Shown here: in pieces, positions 1 to 7,507 of the stretch
Layout of the letters: each line of letters starts with the position of its first letter
How positions within the stretch are numbered: position 1 is the first letter of the stretch
Assembly: GCA_016191225.1 (NCBI GenBank)
Contig: JACPPC010000003.1
Coordinates: forward strand, 1 to 64,000
DNA: 64,000 bases
Source of the DNA: Gemmatimonadota bacterium
GTDB lineage: Bacteria > Gemmatimonadota > Gemmatimonadetes > Gemmatimonadales > Gemmatimonadaceae
Direction: 5' to 3'
Notes under the pieces: model-generated
The model's database searches: none
Seen by the model: the letters and a program-made list of their open reading frames with translations, nothing else
What the model was told of the DNA's origin: nothing
Program-made: the position numbers and the translations under genes

Positions 1-1
1 C

Positions 2-1096
2 CGCCGCGTCTGGCGGCAGATGATCCGCGACACGGCGAACAGGATCTGCACGGCGCAGGACAAGTCGAGCGGCTGCCGGAACGAGGTCTCGCGCACCGTC
101 TGGGACGGCGATCAGGTGCTGTACGACGTCAAGATCGCCGCGGACACGATCGGCGAGGCGAGCGAGGGGTACCCGACGAACGCGACGTTCACGGGCAGCG
201 TCGGGTACACCCACGCCGGCGGCGTCGACACTCCCCTCGACCTGTTCAAGGGGACGGACATCGTGCTGCCCTACGCCGACTATCGCGGGCAGTTCGACAA
301 GGGGACGTGCCCGGGCACCGCGTGCAGCAACGCCTACTACTTTCCCGGCAACGGCTCGAGCGCGTTCGAGGAGCCGCCGACGCCGGCGAACGGGCCGCCG
401 AGCTGGTACGGGGAGCTGATCACGGGCATGGCCGACGGCAGCGGCTACCAGTACAAGCGGAACCGCTACTTCAATCCCTCAAGCGGGCAGTTCACGCAAG
501 AGGATCCGATCGGCTTGGCCGGGGGCCTTAGTTCCTACGGTTTCGGAGGAGGCGACCCCGTCGAGTTCAGTGACCCCTTCGGCTTGTGCCCACCAGCGGA
601 TCGCAACCCGTATGACTGTCCGGGGAAGCTCGGCGCGTTGGTGATGCTGGGCCAGGTGGCACCGCAGATCAATCGCGAGGTCGCACTGTTCATTCCCAAG
701 AACCTCGCGATGGCGGCCACGGGAATGGCACTCGAAGCGGCCGTTGCCCGAGTGGCAGTTGCGGTCCGCGCTCTGATCAGGAGGGCTACGGAGGAGGCGG
801 CCACCGCGGGCGAGGCGGCGCCGGCGACGATGTACGAGCCGGTCGCTGGTGGGCCAAGGAGCGTGCCGAACGTGAAAACGAACCTTACGGCTGAGGAGTT
901 CGGGCAGAACCTAAGCTCCACGGGCTGGTCCAGATCTGTATCCAAAGACGGCAAGGCAATTCTCTATGAGAAAGACGGCGCGAGGTACTCCGTGCGGATG
1001 AACTCGAATCAGGGATCCCCCACAGGCGAATACACACCAGCGGGCAAGACGGGCAGAGCGTCCGTGAAGATCCGGCTGAGGACCAATGACCCCTGA
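2..1096 (+). CDS. RHS repeat-associated polymorphic toxin, C-terminal part (5' end outside window)
   Basis: The frame is open from the first bases of the window, so the start lies upstream; 364 residues are visible. The first half carries the conserved RHS-core end, with the motifs YKRNRYFNPSSGQFTQEDPI and a DPFGLCP boundary near residue 195. In RHS and related polymorphic toxins this boundary separates the delivery shell from a variable toxic domain. The last ~165 residues are an alanine-rich helical stretch followed by a compact domain (about residues 285-364) with alternating charged and hydrophobic segments. I do not recognise a catalytic motif, so the toxic activity is unknown. The downstream gene overlaps it by 11 bp, as expected for a toxin with its immunity gene. 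RHS identity is firm; the toxin role is inferred. Confidence 0.85.
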   Translation, partial: RRVWRQMIRDTANRICTAQDKSSGCRNEVSRTVWDGDQVLYDVKIAADTIGEASEGYPTNATFTGSVGYTHAGGVDTPLDLFKGTDIVLPYADYRGQFDKGTCPGTACSNAYYFPGNGSSAFEEPPTPANGPPSWYGELITGMADGSGYQYKRNRYFNPSSGQFTQEDPIGLAGGLSSYGFGGGDPVEFSDPFGLCPPADRNPYDCPGKLGALVMLGQVAPQINREVALFIPKNLAMAATGMALEAAVARVAVAVRALIRRATEEAATAGEAAPATMYEPVAGGPRSVPNVKTNLTAEEFGQNLSSTGWSRSVSKDGKAILYEKDGARYSVRMNSNQGSPTGEYTPAGKTGRASVKIRLRTNDP

Positions 1097-1694
1097 CTGG
1101 GTGGTGGACGAGAATGTGTTCGTCGAAGTCTCGGAAGCCGTCGCGTTGCTGATGGACATCTCGCTCACGCTTCCGGACAGTGCGTTCGTCGCTGCGCCTA
1201 CGGCCGTGCGCTTCGGTGAGTTCGACGACTTCCTCGACGCATCGCAGTGGCCGCTGGTTCAGGAAGTGGCAATGACTTGCGGTGACGGTGCCGTCTTGTT
1301 CCTCTCGCTCGATCCGACCGCTCAATACTATCGGCGCAACTGGGGATTCTACGCGGCAGCGCGGATGAACACGCGGAGTGGTGCGCGACAACTCGTGGGA
1401 CTGATGGCATTCGAGCCGCCAGGAAGTCCGGCAGATGCGCTCGTGCACCGAGTTGAGCGCTTTGCGCTTTGCAGTCCCAGCGGAGGCTGGGCGGTTATTG
1501 CGGAGCGTGAACGGGGACTCGCAGTGGTAGCAGGATTCACGCAGGAGGCCGGCCGCATTCTGAGCGCGACACACGCGCCGCGACTGTGCAGCGCGAAGGA
1601 GGCGCTGGAGGTGCTTCTCCCGGTGACCTTCAGGGGCGGCGCCGTACCGCGTGCGTTCCGCGCGAAGTTTGTGCGCTCCTTCGGCGCTGAGTGA
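1086..1694 (+). CDS. Candidate immunity protein for the upstream RHS toxin
   Basis: This 202-residue protein has no signal peptide and no membrane segment. I do not recognise the family. It begins with ATG inside the last codons of the RHS gene (11-bp overlap), which implies translational coupling. Acidic residues are common in the N-terminal half (WVVDENVFVEVSE, FGEFDDFLD), typical of small cytoplasmic immunity proteins that mask a basic toxic domain. Position and size are the only evidence for immunity. An alternative start is GTG at 1101, a few codons downstream. Confidence 0.5.
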   Translation: MTPDWVVDENVFVEVSEAVALLMDISLTLPDSAFVAAPTAVRFGEFDDFLDASQWPLVQEVAMTCGDGAVLFLSLDPTAQYYRRNWGFYAAARMNTRSGARQLVGLMAFEPPGSPADALVHRVERFALCSPSGGWAVIAERERGLAVVAGFTQEAGRILSATHAPRLCSAKEALEVLLPVTFRGGAVPRAFRAKFVRSFGAE

Positions 1695-1798
1695 TTCCGG
1701 ATCAACTGTGCGCTCGCGAGCCGGTCGACCACGCTCACTTGTGTGCCGTGAGGCGACACAATTCTCTGCAGGCCCGCGGGGCACCGACTGACATTACG

Positions 1799-1868
1799 CC
1801 CGAATCCTGCGCCGGTGCGCATCGGTCGGTCTGACGTTTCCCCCGAATCCTGCGCCAGTTAGCATCGG
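1799..1868 (+). repeat. Two-copy 27-bp direct repeat upstream of the IS remnant
   Basis: Two near-identical 27-bp units start at 1799 and 1842 (43-bp period). Both begin cccgaatcctgcgcc and end gcatcgg; they differ in about four central bases. The second copy lies about 35 bp before the transposase-like ORF at 1903. They may be duplicated terminal sequences of the decayed insertion sequence. No matching inverted copy was found on the other side. Confidence 0.6.
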
Positions 1869-1902
1869 AGGGTTCCAACTGGCCTGAGGGCCGGGAGGAC
1901 CC

Positions 1903-2214
1903 ATGGCAAGGGGCAAGAATCAGGAGCGGTATTCGGACGAGCAGATCGTGCAGATCCTGCAAGAGCAGTCCGGCGGGGTGACCGCGGCGGAGGTGGTGCG
2001 GCGGCACGGGATCGCGCTCGACACGGTGGATCGTTGTACAGGGACGGCGAGTGGCGTCGAGCGCACCACGATCCGGAGGGTCAAGACCCTCGCTGAGGCC
2101 GAGATCCATCGCTTCAACACCGAGCGCATCCGGAATGTGGCTCATGGTAGAAGCTCGCGAAAGGAGGTGTCGCGACGCAGGAGCTGGTGGCGTGGTGCCG
2201 TAGTGAGCCTCTGA
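1903..2214 (+). pseudogene. IS3-family transposase OrfA, frameshifted
   Basis: The first ~43 residues match the helix-turn-helix start of IS3-family OrfA: RYSDEQIVQILQE, then GVTAAEVVRRHGIA. The protein then loses the expected aromatic/basic RW motif and coiled coil. In the next frame the text reads more like the family, so a frameshift near 2030 is likely. Around 2170-2210 another frame reads QELVAWCR, resembling the RELVAW-like start of OrfB. The open frame of 103 codons is therefore a fusion of real and out-of-frame sequence. Confidence 0.65.
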
Positions 2215-2358
2215 GGGGACCGCTGGGCTTCTTCGCCCCGGCGTAGAGCGAGGAGCGTGTTCACCAGTCGGCGTCCCGTAGCGGGCTGACGAGACCGAAC
2301 TGACTGAGTCGGCGAAGACCCGGGGCGGTTCACACTGGTCGGCTCGGCCGTCCCTCGG

Positions 2359-2470
2359 TGGCTAGCTCGATCCTCGCGATATCGGAAGCAACCCGCCGAC
2401 TCGGCGGCTGAGCAGCTCGCACGCCTCACCTGTGCTTGCGAAACACGCGGCTTGCGGTGGGGTGGCGCAG
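2359..2470 (+). pseudogene. Fragment of IS3-family OrfB
   Basis: One forward frame reads LARSSRYRKQPADSAAEQLA, which resembles the early OrfB segment with the ARSxxxYR motif followed by a short helix and ARL. There is no start, no DDE catalytic triad and no continuous frame to the upstream OrfA remnant. It ends at the 5' side of the dipeptidase gene. Confidence 0.4.
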
Positions 2471-2488
2471 CATGCCACGTTGCACCGA

Positions 2489-3541
2489 ATGCGCACTCCC
2501 GCCTCACCGATCGCCCGCCAGGCCGCCGCGCACCTCGCCCTGCTGCTCACCGCGCTCGCGCCGGCCTCGGGGCAGCCCGGGGCGACGCCAAAGCCGCCGC
2601 CCGTGCCATCGGTCGCGGTCGCCCGCGACCTCGGGTACTTCGAGACCTCCGCCGCGGGCTGGAAGCCGATCATCATCGCCGAGCGCGACGGCCAACTCTG
2701 GGCGCAACTGGCCGACAGCATGCCGTTGGTGCGCGTCGAGTCCAGCGGCTCGAGCCTGCGCTTCAGCAAGCAGCACGCCGTGGACGCGAGCAATGTCGGG
2801 CGGGTCGGGGGTCGGTTGATGGCCTTCACGCTCGAGGGGGCCCGCTTCACCCGCCGCCCCCTCGGCCCCGAGTCCGGCAACCAGCTCGTGGTCAAGCCGG
2901 TCCGCCCCCTCGCCGACCTGCGCCGCGAGGCGCTGGCCGCGTCGCCGCCGGTCGAGGCCAACCGCGACGCCACCCCCGACCTGGTCGAGCTCGTGAGCCT
3001 CGACCGCGCGATCCACCTCGAGATCCGCTACGCCACCACGAACAACCTCTTTGGCACGCGCTTCTACTCGCAGGCGCGCGCCTTCCTGCGGCGGCCGGCG
3101 GCGCAGGCGCTGGCCCGGGTGAACCAGTCGCTCGAGCCGTACGGCGTGGGGCTGCTCGTGCACGACGGCTACCGCCCGTGGTACGTGACGAAGATGTTCT
3201 GGGACGCCGCCGCCCCCGGGGTGCGGCCCTTCGTCGCCAACCCCGCCGAGGGCTCCAAGCACAACCGTGGCGCCGCGGTGGATCTCTCGCTCTACGACCG
3301 CCGCACCGGCGAGCCGGTCGAGATGCCGAGCACCTACGACGAGACGACCCCACGCGCCAGTCCCGACTGGCCCGGCGGCACCAGCCGCCAGCGCTGGTAC
3401 CGCGACCTCTTGCGCCGAAGCATGGAGGCGCAAGGATTCACCGTGTTCGCGCTCGAGTGGTGGCACTTCGACTTCACCGGGTGGGAGCACTACCCCATCA
3501 TGAACATCCCCTTCGAGCGACTCGGCGCCGCCGGGCGCTGA
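2489..3541 (+). CDS. ddpX: Secreted D-alanyl-D-alanine dipeptidase (VanX/DdpX, peptidase family M15D)
   Basis: The protein has 350 residues from ATG 2489; a GTG at 2432 would add 19 residues ahead of what looks like a signal peptide (hydrophobic ALLLTALAPASG), so 2489 is preferred. Residues ~45-165 form a poorly conserved domain I do not recognise. Residues ~170-350 are VanX-like: the SxHxxGxAxD motif gives zinc ligands H258 and D265, and EWWH gives catalytic E323 and zinc ligand H326. The family hydrolyses D-Ala-D-Ala, used in peptidoglycan turnover or in vancomycin resistance. No vanHA genes are nearby, so a role in wall recycling or nutrition is more likely. It lies just downstream of the IS remnant. 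Confidence 0.85.
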   Translation: MRTPASPIARQAAAHLALLLTALAPASGQPGATPKPPPVPSVAVARDLGYFETSAAGWKPIIIAERDGQLWAQLADSMPLVRVESSGSSLRFSKQHAVDASNVGRVGGRLMAFTLEGARFTRRPLGPESGNQLVVKPVRPLADLRREALAASPPVEANRDATPDLVELVSLDRAIHLEIRYATTNNLFGTRFYSQARAFLRRPAAQALARVNQSLEPYGVGLLVHDGYRPWYVTKMFWDAAAPGVRPFVANPAEGSKHNRGAAVDLSLYDRRTGEPVEMPSTYDETTPRASPDWPGGTSRQRWYRDLLRRSMEAQGFTVFALEWWHFDFTGWEHYPIMNIPFERLGAAGR

Positions 3542-3582
3542 CTGCCGCCCCTGCACACCAACCTCCACCATCACGTGATCCA

Positions 3583-4035
3583 ATGCCGATGAAGCTCAAG
3601 GACCTCCCCGACCACCACGACGCCGAGCTCGTGCTCAAGCTCTACGAGCTCCGCACCGAGCCGATCATGCGCGAGTCGCGGGGCGTGCTCAACAAGGACT
3701 TCTGGCCCACCTCGTTCGCCGACATCCAGCCGTGGCTGCAGTCGTCGCATCCCGGCAACGCCGCCTGGCGCCAGGTCACCAGCTACTGGGAAATGGCCTT
3801 CGGCATGGTGAAGCACGGCGTGCTGCACGGCGACTTCATGCTCGAGAGCAACTCCGAGGGCTTCTTCGTCTTCGCGCGGGTCAAGCCGTACCTCGCCGAG
3901 CTGCGCGCGAGCTCCTCGCCGCGGTCGTTCTTCAACGCCGAGTGGGTGTCGCAGCATTCCGAGTTCGCCAGGGACACGCTGGCGCGCTACGAGAAGGTGG
4001 TCGCCGCCCGCCTCGCCGCCCGCGCCAAGGGCTGA
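3583..4035 (+). CDS. Conserved hypothetical protein, 150 aa
   Basis: A soluble, mostly helical protein without signal peptide, membrane segment or recognised motif. It contains a tryptophan/aromatic-rich middle (WPTSFADIQPW, YWEMAFGMV). ATG 3583 is used; ATG 3589 is an alternative two codons later. It sits 3 bp upstream of the next gene and shares its direction through fumarylacetoacetase, so it is probably co-transcribed with them. Function unknown. Confidence 0.75.
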   Translation: MPMKLKDLPDHHDAELVLKLYELRTEPIMRESRGVLNKDFWPTSFADIQPWLQSSHPGNAAWRQVTSYWEMAFGMVKHGVLHGDFMLESNSEGFFVFARVKPYLAELRASSSPRSFFNAEWVSQHSEFARDTLARYEKVVAARLAARAKG

Positions 4036-4038
4036 GCG

Positions 4039-4935
4039 GTGACCGACGCCCGGCACGCGCTCCTGGCGGGCATCGTCGACTACGCGGGGCTCTTTCCCCC
4101 CGCGTCGCTCGGCATGCCGGAGGTGGTGGCCAACTACGCCTCGTACCGCGCCTCCGGCGACGCCTGGATGCTGGGGCGGCTCGTGGTGCCGGTGGCGCGG
4201 CTCCAGGAGTTCATGGCCGCGCTGGACAGCGACCGCGAGGCGGCGAAGTCCACGGAGGGCGTACCGTGGCTCCTCGCCGCCCTCGGCGGCGGCGACGTGG
4301 GGCGCGACGTGGGCGCCATTCGCAGCTTCAACGACCGGCACGGCGAACGCGCCGTGGTGGATGTGCTCGAGTGCAAGGCCGCCGACGTGCCGGCGATCGC
4401 CTCGATCGGCGCCGCCGTGGGCGGGGCGCACCTCACCACCTACGTCGAGATCCCCGCGGCATCCGACCCGGCGCTGCTGGTAGCGGCGCTCCGCGAGCAC
4501 GGGCTGCGGGCCAAGATCCGCACCGGCGGCGTCACCCCCGACGCCTTTCCGCCCGCCGCGCACGTGGCGCGATTCCTCGCCCGCTGCGTGGCGGCGCAGG
4601 TGCCGTTCAAGGCGACGGCGGGGCTCCACCACCCGGTGCGAGGCGACTTTGTCCTCTCCTACGCCGGCGACGCGCCGCGGGGCACGATGTTCGGCTTCCT
4701 CAACGTCTTCGTCGCCGCGGGGGTGCTCGTGCGCGGCGGCAGCGAGGCCGACGCCGAGCGGGTGCTCGGCGACAGCGACCCGCACGACTTCTCGATCGAG
4801 GGCGACGTGGTCCGCTGGCGTGACCAGGCGTTCTCGCTCGCCGACCTCGGCCGGCTCCGCCACGCCGCCACCGCCTTCGGCTCCTGCTCCTTCCGCGAGC
4901 CGGTGGATGACCTCGCCGCCCTCGCGCCCACCTGA
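4039..4935 (+). CDS. Conserved hypothetical protein next to fumarylacetoacetase
   Basis: This 298-residue soluble protein starts with GTG 4039. Visible motifs are DYAGLFPPASLGM near the N terminus, KIRTGG around residue 156, KATAGLHHP around residue 195 and a FGFLNVF segment. The alternation of short beta-like stretches with charged ends (VEIP, KIRTGG, FKATAGLHH) suggests a barrel-type enzyme, but I cannot name the family. It ends 10 bp before fahA, so a role linked to tyrosine/homogentisate breakdown is plausible by context only. Confidence 0.75.
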   Translation: MTDARHALLAGIVDYAGLFPPASLGMPEVVANYASYRASGDAWMLGRLVVPVARLQEFMAALDSDREAAKSTEGVPWLLAALGGGDVGRDVGAIRSFNDRHGERAVVDVLECKAADVPAIASIGAAVGGAHLTTYVEIPAASDPALLVAALREHGLRAKIRTGGVTPDAFPPAAHVARFLARCVAAQVPFKATAGLHHPVRGDFVLSYAGDAPRGTMFGFLNVFVAAGVLVRGGSEADAERVLGDSDPHDFSIEGDVVRWRDQAFSLADLGRLRHAATAFGSCSFREPVDDLAALAPT

Positions 4936-4945
4936 CCCCGGTCGC

Positions 4946-6280
4946 ATGAACCCGTTCGTGAACGAGACGCACGACGCCGCCCTCCGTTCGTGGGTCGAGC
5001 AGGCGAACGCAACGGGCACTGATTTCCCGGTGCAGAACCTCCCGTTCGGCGCCTTCAAGCGGCGCGGGTCGCAGGGGGCGCCGCACATTGGCGTCGCCAT
5101 CGGCGACCAGGTGCTCGACCTCGCCGCCGCGCTCGACGCGGGGTGCTTCACCGGCGCGGCGGCGCATGCGGCGGCGCTCTGCCGCGGGCCGGTGCTCAAC
5201 CCGTTCCTCGCGCTCGGGCAGCCGGCGTGGAGCGCGCTCCGGCTCGCCCTCTCGCGCCTGTTGCGCACCGGCGCGGGGAGCACCCAGCCGTCCGCGGACG
5301 TGGCGGCGCGCATCCTCGTGCCCATGCGCGACGCCGAGCTGCTCATGCCCGTCGCGATCGGCGACTACACCGACTTCTACGCCTCGGTGCACCACGCCAC
5401 CAACGTCGGCAGCATGTTCCGCCCCGACAACCCGCTGCTGCCCAACTACAAGTGGGTGCCGATCGGCTACCATGGCCGCGCGTCGAGCGTGGTGGTGAGC
5501 GGCGCGCCGGTCCGGCGACCGGTGGGCCAGGTCATGCCCGACGGCGCCGCCGCTCCGACCGTGGGGCCGAGCGCGCGCATGGACTACGAGCTCGAGCTCG
5601 GGGCGATCGTCGGCCCCGGCAATGCGCTTGGCGCGCCGATCCCGATCGGCGAGGCCGCCGCGCACCTGTTCGGCTTCGTACTCCTCAACGACTGGTCGGC
5701 CCGCGACATCCAGGCGTGGGAGTACCAGCCCCTCGGCCCCTTCCTCGCCAAGAACTTCGCCAGTACGATCTCGCCGTGGGTCGTCACGGCCGAGGCGCTG
5801 GCGCCCTATCGCACCGCGGCGTACGCGCGGCCGGCCGGCGACCCGGCGCCGCTCCCGTACCTCACCGACGCCACCGACCAGTCGCTCGGTGCCTTCGGCA
5901 TCACGCTCGAGGTCGCGCTGCGATCGGCGACGATGCGCGAGTCCGGTGCGTCACCGCACGTGCTCAGTCGCTCGCAGGCGACCGACCTGTACTGGACCGT
6001 GGCGCAGATGCTCGCCCACCACGCCAGCGGCGGCTGCAACCTGCAGCCGGGCGACCTGCTCGGCAGCGGCACGATCAGCGGCGCGACGAAGGAGAGCCGC
6101 GGCTGCCTGCTGGAGCTCGCGTGGCGCGGCACGGAGCCGGTGAAGCTCCCCGCTGGCGAGGAGCGGCGGTTCCTGCAGGACGGCGACGAGGTGGTGATGC
6201 GCGCCTGGTGCGAGCGCGAGGGGTCCCGGCGAATCGGCTTTGGCGAGTGCCTTGGCACGATCGTGGCCGCGACCGCGTGA
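4946..6280 (+). CDS. fahA: Fumarylacetoacetase
   Basis: A 444-residue cytoplasmic hydrolase that splits 4-fumarylacetoacetate to fumarate and acetoacetate, the last step of tyrosine degradation. The N-terminal SH3-like domain (PVQNLPFGAF) and the catalytic FAH domain are both present. Metal-site and active-site signatures include DYTDFYASVHHATNVG, the MDYELELG metal-binding segment, LLNDWSARDIQ and NFASTISPWVV. Length matches the family. ATG 4946 is chosen; the frame is open upstream but that part overlaps the preceding gene. The stop overlaps the next start. Homogentisate dioxygenase and maleylacetoacetate isomerase are not in the window. Confidence 0.95.
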   Translation: MNPFVNETHDAALRSWVEQANATGTDFPVQNLPFGAFKRRGSQGAPHIGVAIGDQVLDLAAALDAGCFTGAAAHAAALCRGPVLNPFLALGQPAWSALRLALSRLLRTGAGSTQPSADVAARILVPMRDAELLMPVAIGDYTDFYASVHHATNVGSMFRPDNPLLPNYKWVPIGYHGRASSVVVSGAPVRRPVGQVMPDGAAAPTVGPSARMDYELELGAIVGPGNALGAPIPIGEAAAHLFGFVLLNDWSARDIQAWEYQPLGPFLAKNFASTISPWVVTAEALAPYRTAAYARPAGDPAPLPYLTDATDQSLGAFGITLEVALRSATMRESGASPHVLSRSQATDLYWTVAQMLAHHASGGCNLQPGDLLGSGTISGATKESRGCLLELAWRGTEPVKLPAGEERRFLQDGDEVVMRAWCEREGSRRIGFGECLGTIVAATA

Positions 6281-6627
6281 TGTCGAAGGGGCGCGCTTCG
6301 GGCAACGCCACCGCCGCCTTCGTCGGCTTCGTGGTGGAGCAGGCGGTGACCCGGCTCGACGGCGCGGCGCCGCGCGACGAGGCGGCGACCGCCGACCTGG
6401 TGCGCAACATGCTGGCCGACATCGGCACCCGCTACGAGCCGCAGGGGGACGCCGAGCGCGAGGCGCGCGAGCGGGCGTCGCGCACGCTGGCGGCGGAGCC
6501 GGCACTGCTCGCGGCGTTCTTCCAGAACGTGGACGTGCTGTTCGTGGATGGCGCCAATTGCGCCGACGCGGTGTCGGCGGTGACGCTGCGGGCGATGGAG
6601 CTGAGCCGCGCGGGCGGCGCCGCGTGA
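6280..6627 (+). CDS. Small hypothetical protein, 115 aa
   Basis: Starts with ATG sharing one base with the fahA stop (TGATG), so it is translationally coupled. The sequence is acidic and helical with no cysteine motif, signal or membrane segment. Family not recognised. Coding is supported by the coupling and by continuous reading in the codon style of its neighbours. Confidence 0.6.
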   Translation: MSKGRASGNATAAFVGFVVEQAVTRLDGAAPRDEAATADLVRNMLADIGTRYEPQGDAEREARERASRTLAAEPALLAAFFQNVDVLFVDGANCADAVSAVTLRAMELSRAGGAA

Positions 6628-6682
6628 CGATCCACTCGCGCGCCCGCGCAGCGCCCCGCACGCACGCGGCGGTGCGACGCCG

Positions 6683-7438
6683 GTGAGCACCTTTCGCGAC
6701 CTCTTCTCCGGTCACGCCGGGGAGTACGCGCGCTACCGGCCCACCTACCCGGCGGAGCTGTTTGCCTGGCTCGCCTCGCAGGCGCCGGCGCGCGACCTGG
6801 CCTGGGACTGCGGCACCGGTTCCGGGCAGGCGGCGGTGGCGCTGGCGGAGCTCTTCGCGCGGGTGATCGCGACCGACGCGAGCCGCGAGCAACTCTCCAA
6901 GGCCACACCGCACCCCCGCGTGGAGTACGCGCAGGCGACCGCCGAGTCGCCCGGGCTGCGCGACGGGAGCGTGGACCTCGGCACGGTGGCGCAGGCCTTT
7001 CACTGGTTCGACGCGCCGAAGTTCTTCGCCGCCGCCGCTGCGGCGCTCAAGCCGGGGGGCATGCTCGCCCTCTGCACCTATCGCGGGGCCAGGGTGTCGC
7101 CCGAGATCGACGTACTGGAGCTGGACCTGTACGGCAACATTCTCGGACCGGACTGGCCCGGGGAGCGCAAGCTGGTCGAGACGGGCTACGCCACGGTCGT
7201 GATCCCGCCGCCGTTCGTCGAGTGCGCGGCGCCGACGTTCACGTTGTCCGCGCGCTGGACGCGCGACGACTACGTGGGCTACGTGGGCACCTGGAGCTCG
7301 GTGCACCGGCATCGCGCGCGCACGGGGGTCGATCCGCTGGCGCCGTTCGAGCGCGCGATCGCGCCGCTGTGGCCGGGCAACGAAGCGCGCGACGTACGGT
7401 GGGACCTGTCGCTGCGGGTGATGCGGCGCGCGTCCTGA
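6683..7438 (+). CDS. Class I SAM-dependent methyltransferase
   Basis: A 251-residue protein starting at GTG 6683. SAM-binding motif I is WDCGTGSGQAAVAL, followed by the acidic strand end VIATDAS, motif QATAES, and AQAFHWFD typical of the UbiE/type-11 methyltransferase group. The GGMLAL strand closes the fold. Substrate unknown; it lies 55 bp after the small gene and may belong to the same transcript. The gene ends facing the cytochrome operon on the other strand. Confidence 0.85.
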   Translation: MSTFRDLFSGHAGEYARYRPTYPAELFAWLASQAPARDLAWDCGTGSGQAAVALAELFARVIATDASREQLSKATPHPRVEYAQATAESPGLRDGSVDLGTVAQAFHWFDAPKFFAAAAAALKPGGMLALCTYRGARVSPEIDVLELDLYGNILGPDWPGERKLVETGYATVVIPPPFVECAAPTFTLSARWTRDDYVGYVGTWSSVHRHRARTGVDPLAPFERAIAPLWPGNEARDVRWDLSLRVMRRAS

Positions 7439-7507
7439 CGCCGGCGCCGTCGCCGCCGGTATCGGCTCCATCGTGAGTCGCCCGGGCGCCTGGCCCGACG
7501 CAACCGG

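Larger units (their letters stand above)
1799..2488 (+). mobile_element. Decayed IS3-family insertion sequence remnant(s)
   Basis: The segment between the toxin module and the dipeptidase gene contains an OrfA-like N terminus (1903), later frames resembling OrfB, and at 2319-2332 a cccggggcggttca sequence that looks like the right terminal inverted repeat of an IS3-family element. No intact transposase frame remains, so the element cannot move by itself. The apparent terminal repeat lies inside the OrfB-like matches, so more than one element may be scrambled here. Confidence 0.5.
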
